64,000 nt of DNA from assembly GCA_018402545.1 (NCBI GenBank), contig JAGYIL010000001.1:1178001-1242000 (forward strand). The letters run 5' to 3'. Under the pieces are notes generated by a model. The model was not told where the DNA came from, did not search any database, and saw only the letters and a program-made list of their open reading frames with translations. Below, one piece after another: positions 26,126 to 34,463 of the stretch (position 1 is its first letter; every line of letters starts with the position of its first letter). The DNA is from Saccharospirillum sp. (GTDB lineage Bacteria > Pseudomonadota > Gammaproteobacteria > Pseudomonadales > Natronospirillaceae). The translations under genes and the position numbers were made by a program.

Positions 26126-27898
26126 TCAGTGACTGAGGTGACTCGCTGCGCCAGCGCCTTTCGGATAGCGAACGCTTTCAACCAGTTCCTGAATTTCCTT
26201 CGGTGGTGCTTCAGTCGCGTTGGATACGAGGAAGGCGACGCCGAAGTTGATCATAGCACCGACAGCCCCGAAGGACAGTGGTGAAATACCAAAGATCCAA
26301 TTGTCGGCCGTGTTGGCCAGCATGTTGGTATCCGGAATGAAGAACCAGCCGAGGTAGGTGAAGATGTACAGCAGCGTGGACAACAGACCCGCCAGCATGC
26401 CTGCGATTGCACCCTTGTCGTTCATGCGGGTCGAGAAAATACCCATCATGATCGCCGGGAAGATCGAGGCAGCCGCAATACCAAACGCCAGTGCCACCGT
26501 CTGTGCCGCGAACCCGGGTGGGTTAAGGCCCAAATAGGTTGCCAGCAGAATGGCACCACCCATGGAGATGCGGGCAGCCAGCATTTCACCCTTTTCACTG
26601 ATGTCTGGTTTGAGGGTTTTCTTGATCAAGTCGTGACTGATGGCCGAGGAGATGGCCAGCAACAAACCGGCTGCTGTCGACAAAGCCGCCGCGATACCAC
26701 CCGCTGCAATTAGGCCGATGACCCAGCCTGGCAGATTGGCAATCTCAGGGTTTGCCAGTACCAGAATGTCGTTGTTAACCGTCAGTTCATTGCCTGCCCA
26801 TCCACGCGCTTCGGCCGTGGCTTGAAACTCGGGAACGGCATTGTAGAACTGAATGCGGCCATCGTTATTCTGGTCGTTAAAACTGACCAGCCCGGTTTCT
26901 TCCCAGCTGCGAATCCACTGTGGCCGGTCTTCATAGGCCAGTGCAGGCGCTTCAGCTCCGTCCGGGAATACCGTGGTCAGCAGGTTCAAGCGAGCCATAG
27001 AAGCAACGGCAGGCGCTGTCAGGTACAACAGGGCGATAAACACCAGTGCCCAGCCAGCGGACCAGCGAGCGTCAGCCACCTTGGGCACGGTGAAGAAGCG
27101 GATGATGACGTGTGGCAGACCCGCCGTACCGATCATCAGTGACAGGGTAAACAGCACCATGTTCAGCTTGTTGGACACGTCTGCAGTGTAGTCCCGGAAG
27201 CCCAGTTCACGTACCACTTCATCCAGCTTGGCCAACAATGGCATGCCGGAGTCAGTATGTTCACTGAACAAACCGAACATTGGAATCGGGTTGCCAGTCA
27301 GTTGCAGTGAAATAAAGATCGCCGGAATGGTGTAGGCGATGATCAGTACCACATACTGGGCGACCTGAGTATAGGTAATGCCTTTCATGCCACCGAATAC
27401 CGCGTAGAAGAACACGATAACCGCCGCAATCCAGATACCCGCTGTGCTGCTCACTTCCAGGAAGCGTGAGAAGGCAACACCGGCACCGGTCATCTGACCG
27501 ATAACGTAGGTTACCGAGGCAACGATCAGACAGACAACCGCCACCAGACGTGCCTTGCTGCTGTAGAAACGGTCGCCAATGAAGTCAGGTACCGTGAACT
27601 TGCCGAACTTGCGCAGGTAGGGGGCCAGCAACATGGCCAGCAGCACGTAACCACCCGTCCAACCCATCAGGAAGGTTGAGTTGGCGTAACCACCGGCGGC
27701 GATCAGGCCCGCCATGGAGATGAACGAAGCAGCTGACATCCAGTCGGCCGCGGTTGCCATGCCGTTGGTGATCGGATTGATACCGCCACCGGCGACGTAG
27801 AATTCTTTGGTAGAGGATGCCCGGGCCCATATCGCGATACCGATATAAAGCGCAAAGGAGCCGCCAACAAAGATCAGGTTAATTGCAAATTGACTCAT
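26126..27898 (-). CDS. sodium:solute symporter, large subunit (VC_2705/ActP-like)
   Basis: This 590-residue inner-membrane transporter belongs to the sodium:solute symporter superfamily. About thirteen membrane helices are visible. The early segment FYVAGGGINPITNGMATAAD and GQMTGAGVAFSRFLEV match the acetate permease-like subgroup that is paired with a DUF4212 small subunit. Likely substrates are acetate, propionate or related short acids, taken up with sodium. A central hydrophilic loop (about 300-370) is longer than in ActP. The start follows the small-subunit gene by five bases and has GGAG upstream. The terminator lies at 26026. Confidence 0.9.
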   Translation of the reverse strand: MSQFAINLIFVGGSFALYIGIAIWARASSTKEFYVAGGGINPITNGMATAADWMSAASFISMAGLIAAGGYANSTFLMGWTGGYVLLAMLLAPYLRKFGKFTVPDFIGDRFYSSKARLVAVVCLIVASVTYVIGQMTGAGVAFSRFLEVSSTAGIWIAAVIVFFYAVFGGMKGITYTQVAQYVVLIIAYTIPAIFISLQLTGNPIPMFGLFSEHTDSGMPLLAKLDEVVRELGFRDYTADVSNKLNMVLFTLSLMIGTAGLPHVIIRFFTVPKVADARWSAGWALVFIALLYLTAPAVASMARLNLLTTVFPDGAEAPALAYEDRPQWIRSWEETGLVSFNDQNNDGRIQFYNAVPEFQATAEARGWAGNELTVNNDILVLANPEIANLPGWVIGLIAAGGIAAALSTAAGLLLAISSAISHDLIKKTLKPDISEKGEMLAARISMGGAILLATYLGLNPPGFAAQTVALAFGIAAASIFPAIMMGIFSTRMNDKGAIAGMLAGLLSTLLYIFTYLGWFFIPDTNMLANTADNWIFGISPLSFGAVGAMINFGVAFLVSNATEAPPKEIQELVESVRYPKGAGAASHLSH

Positions 27899-27903
27899 CT
27901 GCC

Positions 27904-28164
27904 TTACTCCCCGAGGTCGAATTTCTTATCGAGTTTGTTCATTCTCCAGGCGTAGAAGAAGATCAGACCGATAAAGCTGAGAATTGAACCCTGTTGAGCA
28001 AACCAGAAGCCGAGGTCGGTGCCACCGAATTGAATTCCGGCCAGTAACGGACGAAACAGAATGGCGCAACCGTAGGACACAAAAGCCCAGACGATCAGGC
28101 AACCCAGAATCAATCTCAGGTTGGCCGACCAATACTGCGCCGCTGGGGATCTATCATCACTCAT
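27904..28164 (-). CDS. DUF4212 sodium/substrate symporter small subunit
   Basis: This 86-residue protein has two membrane helices (about 17-36 and 50-72) and matches the DUF4212 family that always accompanies VC_2705-type symporters. WSANLRLILGCLIVWAFVSY and the ending FFYAWRMNKLDKKF are typical. It is probably needed for assembly or function of the large subunit. GGAG precedes the ATG. A palindromic candidate operator lies about 50 bases upstream. Confidence 0.9.
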   Translation of the reverse strand: MSDDRSPAAQYWSANLRLILGCLIVWAFVSYGCAILFRPLLAGIQFGGTDLGFWFAQQGSILSFIGLIFFYAWRMNKLDKKFDLGE

Positions 28165-28210
28165 GATGTGTTCTCCGTCTTATTGTTGTTGAACGAGCTA
28201 GAGAGTGCGC

Positions 28211-28228
28211 GGTGTTCTTAAGAATACC
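28211..28228. promoter_or_regulatory. palindromic candidate operator upstream of the symporter operon
   Basis: GGTGTTCTTAAGAATACC is an 18-bp palindrome with one non-complementary pair. It lies 47 bases upstream of the small-subunit start, in the region expected to hold the promoter. The regulator cannot be named. Confidence 0.5.
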
Positions 28229-28398
28229 CAACGCTATGGTGCATAATTGCAGTGTCCATTGAAAAGCCAGACTTTAGTCGCATGAGAGGGGACAGCTACG
28301 AGCTGCGAGCTATTAGCTGAGAGTTTAGTGATAGGAAGAGCCGTGTCTGGTTGGGCTTTTTCGGTACAATGGCGTCACATTCCCGGCCAATGTTGACT

Positions 28399-29235
28399 AT
28401 GCCTGTTACCGCTTTTGACCGCCTCGCCTGTCCATTGGATGGCCAACCACTTACGCGCCAGAGCCATGCCTGGCAGTGCCCCCAGGGGCATAGCTTCGAT
28501 ATTGCCCGCCAGGGTTATGTGCATTTGTTGCCGGTTCAGAAAAAACGATCGAAAGACCCGGGCGACAGCAAAGCCATGGTGGCGGCCCGGCAACGGTTTC
28601 TGAACGCGGGGCACTACCAGTGTATTGCTGACGCCCTTAATAAGGCTGTACTGCAGGCGTTGCCCGCTGATGCTGCCTGTCTGGATGCCGGCTGTGGCGA
28701 GGGCTATTACCTGCGCCAGTTTGGCCAGGCGATGCCGGCAGGCATCGATATGCAGGTGCTGGGGCTGGATGTCTCCAAATGGGCCGTTCTGTCGGCCGCC
28801 AAACAGGACCCGGCTCCCGCCTGGCTGGTGGGTACCAACGCCCACATACCGGTACCCGACAGCAGCCTCGACCGGGTGCTCTGTGTGTTCGGTTTCCCGG
28901 TATTCGACGAGTTTGCCCGGGTATTGAAGCCAGGAGGACGGCTGATCATGGTCGATCCGGGGCCGGACCATTTGCGTGAACTGCGAGACATTATTTACCC
29001 CAGTGTCACCGAGCGACCTGAAGGTGAACGTGCTGTGCCCGAATCGTTTCAGGAGGTGAGCAGGGAGGCCGTGCGCGAAACGATCGAGCTTGAGGATGCA
29101 TCTAGTATCGCGGATTTGCTGGCGATGACGCCGCATCTATACCGGGCACCCGCTGAAGGTCTGGCCAGAGCCGCCGAACTGACCCGGCTGCAACTGACAC
29201 TTGATGTTCGGATTCAGGTGCTGGAACTCGCATAA
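28399..29235 (+). CDS. RlmA-like 23S rRNA (guanine-N1) methyltransferase
   Basis: This S-adenosylmethionine-dependent methyltransferase has 278 residues. An N-terminal zinc ribbon is visible: CPLDGQPL followed by CPQGHSFD (residues 9-31), as in RlmA, which methylates G745 (RlmA-I) of 23S rRNA. A basic YVHLLPVQKKRSKDPGD segment and the SAM-binding CLDAGCGEGYYLRQF follow. Later GGRLIMVDPGPDHLREL completes the Rossmann core. I use the ATG at 28399; another in frame at 28390 is equally possible, and neither has a strong ribosome site. A TACAAT box at 28365 is a possible -10. It is a single gene and ends at a palindromic element. Confidence 0.82.
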   Translation: MPVTAFDRLACPLDGQPLTRQSHAWQCPQGHSFDIARQGYVHLLPVQKKRSKDPGDSKAMVAARQRFLNAGHYQCIADALNKAVLQALPADAACLDAGCGEGYYLRQFGQAMPAGIDMQVLGLDVSKWAVLSAAKQDPAPAWLVGTNAHIPVPDSSLDRVLCVFGFPVFDEFARVLKPGGRLIMVDPGPDHLRELRDIIYPSVTERPEGERAVPESFQEVSREAVRETIELEDASSIADLLAMTPHLYRAPAEGLARAAELTRLQLTLDVRIQVLELA

Positions 29236-29236
29236 C

Positions 29237-29503
29237 TCAAGTATCGTAGTTCGCCGGAGAAACGAGCGGCGGGTGCCGGGTGAGCCCTTGAGGGGAAGTC
29301 CGCAACAGGGACTACAACTCCAGGAGCGTTTTAGCATGAGCGCAGCGAGCCCGGAGGGTGAATCCCATGGAGGGGATTCATATCATGCGGTCTAGGCCCC
29401 ATGGATGGGTTGAGTGGGCGGCATTCCGCCCGACCCCTCAAGGGCTTACCCGGTTCCCGGTGCGGGCTATTGCCGCCCAGCCAACCCGAACTCCGGAATT
29501 TGA
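29237..29503 (+). repeat. palindromic intergenic element, long form (copy 7 of 7)
   Basis: Core 29266-29464 has arms sharing AGCCCTTGAGGGG and its complement. The loop keeps AGTCCGCAACAGGGACTA, GGAGCGTTTTAGCATGAGCG, GAATCCCATGGAGGGGATTC and TCTAGGCCCCATGGATGGGT. Outer repeats containing TCAAG...GTTCG and CGAACTCCGGAATTTGA flank it. The TAAAACGC arm of the inner hairpin is changed to TACAACTC here, so that small stem is lost in this copy. Confidence 0.88.
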
Positions 29504-29506
29504 CAT

Positions 29507-29532
29507 AAAAAAAACCCGGCCTGAGCCGGGTT
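29507..29532 (-). terminator. rho-independent terminator of aceEF
   Basis: AACCCGGC and GCCGGGTT form an 8-bp stem with a 4-base loop, followed on the minus strand by eight T residues. It lies 25 bases after the aceF stop. Confidence 0.92.
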
Positions 29533-29556
29533 GATTGAATCGCAATAACGGGCTTG

Positions 29557-31512
29557 TTACAGCACCAGTCTGCGAATGTCGCTCAGTACCTCGGTCAGGT
29601 AGGTCGCGAACTTGGCCGCATCGGCCCCGTTTACGGCCCGGTGATCGTAGGACAGCGACAGCGGCGTGAAGGTGCGCGGCACGAACTCCTTGCCGGTCCA
29701 GTGCGGCTTAACCTGGTTCTTGGAGACACCGAGGATCGCCACTTCCGGTGCGTTCACAATGGGCGTGAACGCGGTGCCGCCGAGACCACCAAGGCTGGAG
29801 ACGGTAAAGCAGCCACCGCGCATCTCGTCAGACTTCACCTTGCCATCACGGCCGCGCTTGGCGTAGTCGATAATCTCTTCAGCAATCTGCCAGATCGATT
29901 TCTTGTCGGCATCGCGGATCACCGGAACAATCAGGCCGTTTGGCGTGTCGACCGCTATGCCGATGTGCACGTAGTGCTTCTGTACGATGCGCTTGCCATC
30001 GGCCATCAGCGAGACGTTGAAGTTCGGGAACTCCAGCAAGGCCGAGGCACAGGCTTTCACGATGAACGCCAGCGGACTGATCTTGATGCCACGCTTCTCC
30101 ATTTCGCCTTTCAGCGATTGGCGGAAGGCCTCGGTATCGGTCACATCGGCTTCATCGAACTGGGTCACGTGCGGAATGTTCAGCCAGTTCCGCGCCATGT
30201 TCTGGGCGGTGATCTGCTGAATTCGAGTCAGGTCTTTTACCTCAACCTCACCGAACTTGCTGAAGTCCTGATCCGGTACGCTCGGAATGCCGGCACCGCC
30301 AGCAACCTGGGCAGGTTCCTGAACGCGCTTCTTGACCCAGGCGGCTACGTCGTCTTTTACGATGCGGCCTTTCGGGCCGGAACCAGGCACCAGCGCCAGG
30401 TCGACGCCGAACTCACGGGCCAGCTTGCGCACCGCAGGACCGGCATGCACGGTCTTGGACGGACGCACCGGTGCGTCGTCGTGGGCCGTTGCCAGGGTTG
30501 CCGGTTGTTCTTCGGCGGCGGCTTTGGGGGCCGGGGCATTCGACTGGGCTGGCTTGTCGTCAGACTTGGCAGAAGAAGCTTCACCACCGCTGACCTTCAG
30601 TTTCAGCAACGGCGTGCCTTCACTGACCTTGTCGCCGGTCTTGACCAGCACTTCGACCACTTCACCGGCTTCCAGGGCAGGCACTTCCATGCTCGCCTTG
30701 TCGGTCTCCAGAACGACCATGGGGTCGTCGACAGCCAGTTTATCGCCAGGCTTGACCGAGACTTCGATGACATCCACTTCAGACGCATCGCCAAGGTCCG
30801 GCGTGTTGACGGTGATTACGCTGTCTTTGCCGCCACCGGAGGAGGCTGGGGCGTTCGATTCTTTGGCGGTGTTGTCGCTTTCCTGGCTGTCATCCGCCGC
30901 CGACTCAGCACTGCCAGCGGACTTCACTTCCACCAGAATGCTGCCTTCTTTGACCTGGTCGCCTTCCTTGATCTTAATCGAGACCACTTCACCGGCGACA
31001 TCAGACGGCACTTCCATGCTCGCCTTGTCGGATTCCAGCACTACGATAGGGTCGTCGACCTCGATGGTATCGCCGACCTTGACGTTGATCTCAATCACGC
31101 CGGCTTCGTCCATGCCAATGTCCGGCACCTTGACGGAGACTACTTCGCCGCCACTTTTGGAAGCCGCTTTTGACGGTTCTTTCTTGGCTGGTTTTTCGCT
31201 CTTGTCTGCAGACGGCGCGTCAGCATCATCGTCCGAATTTTTATCAGACGCTGCACTGTCGTCGCTGTCGGAATCGCCTTCGATTTCGAGGTAAAGAATC
31301 TCGTCGCCTTCTTTGAGGCTATCGCCTTCTTTAACTTTCACCTGAGTGACTTTCCCGGCTTTGGGCGACGGTACATCCATGGAGGCCTTGTCCGACTCCA
31401 GCACAATCAGGGTGTCGTCTTCACCGACGGTATCCCCGGCTTTTACGCTGACCTCAATAACCGAGGCTTCGTCCATTCCCAGATCGGGAACCTTAATGAT
31501 TTCAGTTGCCAT
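29557..31512 (-). CDS. aceF: pyruvate dehydrogenase E2, dihydrolipoyl acetyltransferase
   Basis: This is the core of the pyruvate dehydrogenase complex; it moves the acetyl group from lipoate to CoA. Three lipoyl domains are present (about 1-75, 118-195, 228-308), each with the lipoylated lysine in ESDKASM or ETDKASM, joined by flexible acidic and Ala/Pro-rich linkers. A peripheral-subunit-binding domain (AGPAVRKLAREFGVDL, about 350-390) and the catalytic domain with DHRAVNG near the C-terminus follow. The total of 651 residues fits a three-lipoyl E2. AGGAG precedes the ATG. It follows aceE by 36 bases. The E3 gene (lpd) is not in this window. Confidence 0.97.
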   Translation of the reverse strand: MATEIIKVPDLGMDEASVIEVSVKAGDTVGEDDTLIVLESDKASMDVPSPKAGKVTQVKVKEGDSLKEGDEILYLEIEGDSDSDDSAASDKNSDDDADAPSADKSEKPAKKEPSKAASKSGGEVVSVKVPDIGMDEAGVIEINVKVGDTIEVDDPIVVLESDKASMEVPSDVAGEVVSIKIKEGDQVKEGSILVEVKSAGSAESAADDSQESDNTAKESNAPASSGGGKDSVITVNTPDLGDASEVDVIEVSVKPGDKLAVDDPMVVLETDKASMEVPALEAGEVVEVLVKTGDKVSEGTPLLKLKVSGGEASSAKSDDKPAQSNAPAPKAAAEEQPATLATAHDDAPVRPSKTVHAGPAVRKLAREFGVDLALVPGSGPKGRIVKDDVAAWVKKRVQEPAQVAGGAGIPSVPDQDFSKFGEVEVKDLTRIQQITAQNMARNWLNIPHVTQFDEADVTDTEAFRQSLKGEMEKRGIKISPLAFIVKACASALLEFPNFNVSLMADGKRIVQKHYVHIGIAVDTPNGLIVPVIRDADKKSIWQIAEEIIDYAKRGRDGKVKSDEMRGGCFTVSSLGGLGGTAFTPIVNAPEVAILGVSKNQVKPHWTGKEFVPRTFTPLSLSYDHRAVNGADAAKFATYLTEVLSDIRRLVL

Positions 31513-31548
31513 GTATGACTCCTAAATCCGCTCGTATCCTGTACCCGA

Positions 31549-34206
31549 TCAAGACAGCGCCGGGTTGGGTTTATTGGGGTCGAGGTTGAACTGTTTCAGC
31601 GCCTTGGTGACGTCTTTCGCATCAACAGTGCCTTCTTCCGCGAGGGCGTTCAGAGCGGCGACAACGATCCAGTAACGGTCGACTTCAAAGAAGTGACGCA
31701 ATTTCTGGCGCGAGTCACTGCGGCCAAAGCCATCGGTACCCAGCACGTGGTAGCTGTGCGGAACCCACTTACGGATCTGGTTGGCGTAGTTTTTCATGTA
31801 ATCGCTGGCGGCAATGACCGGACCGCGGCGTTTTTCCAGCATCTCGGTCACGTACGACTTCTTCTTGTCGCGTTCAGGATGCAGCATGTTGTCACGGTCG
31901 GTGTTCAGGCCGTCACGGGTCAGTTCGTTGTAGCTGGTGACGGCCCAGACATCGGCCTGTACGCCGAAGTCGTCGCGCAGCAGGGTAGCCGCTGCCCGCA
32001 CTTCCTGAAGAATGGAGCCGGAGCCGAACAGCTGAACCGCTTTCTTGCCTTTCTTGACGCCATCCTCAAGCAGATACATGCCTCGCTTGATGCCATCGAC
32101 CATGGACTCATCGAGGCCAGGGTTATGGTAATTCTCGTTCAGGGTGGTGATGTAATAGAAGACATTTTCCTGGTCTTCGATCATCCGTTTCATGCCTTCC
32201 TGCACGATGGTCACCAGCTCGTAGCCGTAGGTGCAATCGTAGGTGACACAATTCGGAATGGTGCTGGCCAGGGTGTGACTGTGTCCATCCTGGTGCTGCA
32301 GACCTTCACCGTTCAGCGTGGTTCGGCCCGAGGTCGCACCGATCAGGAAGCCACGGGCTTGCAGGTCACCGGCTGCCCAGGCCAAATCGCCTATGCGCTG
32401 GAAACCGAACATCGAATAGTAGATGTAGAACGGAATCAGCTGACGGTTATAGGTGCTGTAGGCTGTGGCGGCGGCCAACCAGGAGCTGAAGGCGCCAGCC
32501 TCGGTGATGCCTTCCTGCAGGATCTGACCCTTGACGTCTTCCTTGTACCACATCACCTGGCCTTTATCCTGAGGGATATACAGCTGGCCATTGGGTGAGT
32601 AGATACCGAACTGACGGAACAGGCCTTCCATACCAAAGGTGCGGGCTTCATCGGGCACGATTGGAACAATACGGTCGCCGATGTTCTTGTCTTTCATCAG
32701 CGTTGAGATCAGCCGCACAAAGGTCATGGTGGTCGAAATTTCACGATCACCGCTGTCTTTGGTCAGTGACTCAAAGGATTCAAGAGTCGGTACTTTCAAC
32801 TGATCTTTCGCGGTCTGGCGACGCATTGGAATGTAGCCACCAAGATCATTGCGGTGCTTGCGGATGTACTGCATTTCCGGGCTGTTTTCGTCCGGACGGT
32901 AGAACGGAATCTTACCCGCTTCCAGATCTTCATCGGAAATCGGCACACCGCAACGGTCCCGGAAGGTTTTCAGGTCGTCAACGCTCAGCTTTTTCAGCGA
33001 GTGCGTAGCGTTCTTGCCTTCGCCCGCTTCAATGCCATAACCCTTGACGGTGTGTGCCAGAATAACCGTCGGCTGGCCGTTGTTGTCGTTTACGGCGCGA
33101 TCGAAGGCCGAGTAAACCTTGTACGGGTCGTGACCACCGCGGTTCATGCGGTAGATCTCATCGTCGCTCATGTCCTTGACCATTTCAGCCAGCTCAGGGT
33201 ATTTGCCGAAGAAATGTTCACGGGTGTAGGCACCACCATGAGATTTGAACGCCTGCAGTTCACCGTCGACGACTTCGTCCATGCGCTTTTGCAGCAGGCC
33301 CTTGCTGTCTTTGGCGAACAGCTTGTCCCACTGACGACCCCAGACGACTTTGATCACGTTCCAGCCAGCACCCCGGAACATGCCTTCCAGTTCCTGGATG
33401 ATCTTGCCGTTACCGCGAACCGGACCGTCCAGACGCTGCAGGTTGCAGTTGATAACAAAATTGAGGTTGTCGAGATGCTCCCGGCCAGCCAGCGAAATGG
33501 CACCCAGTGATTCCGGCTCGTCGGTTTCACCATCACCCAGGAAAGCCCAGACCCGGCCACCTTTCTCAATTTCACCGCGGTTTTCCAGATACCGCATCAC
33601 ATGCGCCTGGTAAATCGCCTGAATCGGGCCGAGACCCATGGAAACGGTCGGGAACTGCCAGTAATCCGGCATCAGCCAGGGGTGGGGATAGGACGACAGG
33701 CCCTTGCCGTCGACTTCGCGACGGAAATTGTCGAGCTGCTCTTCCGAGAGGCGGCCCTCGACGAAGGAACGAGCGTAGATCCCGGGCGAGATGTGGCCCT
33801 GGAAATAAACCATGTCACCGGGGTGGGTATCGGTCGGTGCACGCCAGAAGTGGTTGAACCCCATGTCGTACAGGGTGGCGGAGGACTGAAAGCTTGAAAT
33901 GTGCCCGCCCAGTTCATCACCGGTCTTGTTGGCACGAACGACCATGGCCACGGCATTCCAGCGAATCATGGCGCGGATCTTACGCTCCATGTCGTTGTCG
34001 CCCGGATACTTGGGTTCTTCGTCCAGCGTGATGGTGTTGCGGAACGGTGTATTCAGCGCAAAGGGAACATCCGGACCGCCCTTGGTGATGTTGTCGGACA
34101 AACGCTTGAGCAGGAACTGCGCGCGGTCATTGCCTTCTTCGCGCATAACCGATGCCAGGGCATCAAGCCATTCCTGCGTTTCAATCGGATCGATATCGTG
34201 TTCCAT
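31549..34206 (-). CDS. aceE: pyruvate dehydrogenase E1 (homodimeric type)
   Basis: This thiamine-diphosphate enzyme decarboxylates pyruvate and acetylates lipoyl groups of E2. At 885 residues it is the homodimeric AceE type. The cofactor motif GDGETDEPES starts near residue 230 and runs to the NLNFVINCN segment. The transketolase-like and C-terminal domains follow (LLRDDFGVQADVWAVTSYNE). It heads the aceEF operon. AAGAGGT lies before the ATG. The promoter region 34207-34390 holds a small CCGGTG/CACCGG hairpin. No PdhR-type operator was recognised and no pdhR gene is adjacent. Confidence 0.97.
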   Translation of the reverse strand: MEHDIDPIETQEWLDALASVMREEGNDRAQFLLKRLSDNITKGGPDVPFALNTPFRNTITLDEEPKYPGDNDMERKIRAMIRWNAVAMVVRANKTGDELGGHISSFQSSATLYDMGFNHFWRAPTDTHPGDMVYFQGHISPGIYARSFVEGRLSEEQLDNFRREVDGKGLSSYPHPWLMPDYWQFPTVSMGLGPIQAIYQAHVMRYLENRGEIEKGGRVWAFLGDGETDEPESLGAISLAGREHLDNLNFVINCNLQRLDGPVRGNGKIIQELEGMFRGAGWNVIKVVWGRQWDKLFAKDSKGLLQKRMDEVVDGELQAFKSHGGAYTREHFFGKYPELAEMVKDMSDDEIYRMNRGGHDPYKVYSAFDRAVNDNNGQPTVILAHTVKGYGIEAGEGKNATHSLKKLSVDDLKTFRDRCGVPISDEDLEAGKIPFYRPDENSPEMQYIRKHRNDLGGYIPMRRQTAKDQLKVPTLESFESLTKDSGDREISTTMTFVRLISTLMKDKNIGDRIVPIVPDEARTFGMEGLFRQFGIYSPNGQLYIPQDKGQVMWYKEDVKGQILQEGITEAGAFSSWLAAATAYSTYNRQLIPFYIYYSMFGFQRIGDLAWAAGDLQARGFLIGATSGRTTLNGEGLQHQDGHSHTLASTIPNCVTYDCTYGYELVTIVQEGMKRMIEDQENVFYYITTLNENYHNPGLDESMVDGIKRGMYLLEDGVKKGKKAVQLFGSGSILQEVRAAATLLRDDFGVQADVWAVTSYNELTRDGLNTDRDNMLHPERDKKKSYVTEMLEKRRGPVIAASDYMKNYANQIRKWVPHSYHVLGTDGFGRSDSRQKLRHFFEVDRYWIVVAALNALAEEGTVDAKDVTKALKQFNLDPNKPNPALS

Positions 34207-34393
34207 AAAGTTCAGACCTCTTCCCCTATGGGTTGAATCATCAGAGTAGATTCACAAGTTGCGAGCCGGTGTGATAAGCACCGGTCCGTTTGAAAACAGT
34301 GGTTTAACTCTAGCCTACTATTTCAGTTTGGCGTCGTATCAGCGTGATTTCGCATTCCGGCGAAATTTCGCTTTTTGCCAACCCTGAAACAAC

Positions 34394-34419
34394 AAACGGC
34401 AGCCACAGGGCTGCCGTTT
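34394..34419 (-). terminator. terminator downstream of pyk
   Basis: AAACGGCAGCC and GGCTGCCGTTT pair around a short loop, 45 bases after the pyk stop. The T-tract on the minus strand is short and interrupted, so termination may be partial. Confidence 0.7.
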
Positions 34420-34463
34420 TGGTTTATCGCTTCAGATGGTCATAGCGATCATGGCCGCCCTTT

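Noticed and set aside
3057-29503. Palindromic elements as integron attC sites
   Set aside because: No integrase gene and no gene cassettes between copies; neighbours are ordinary chromosomal genes on both strands.
3057-29503. Palindromic elements as HEARO/omega RNAs of IscB
   Set aside because: No HNH or IscB-like open frame near any copy, and the long perfect arms do not match that RNA layout as I know it.
29554-31173. Long open frame antisense to aceF (539 codons), with similar antisense frames at 4254..5312, 41354..42826 and 48326..49942
   Set aside because: They lie opposite well-conserved genes, have no family similarity and arise from the codon usage of the real gene.
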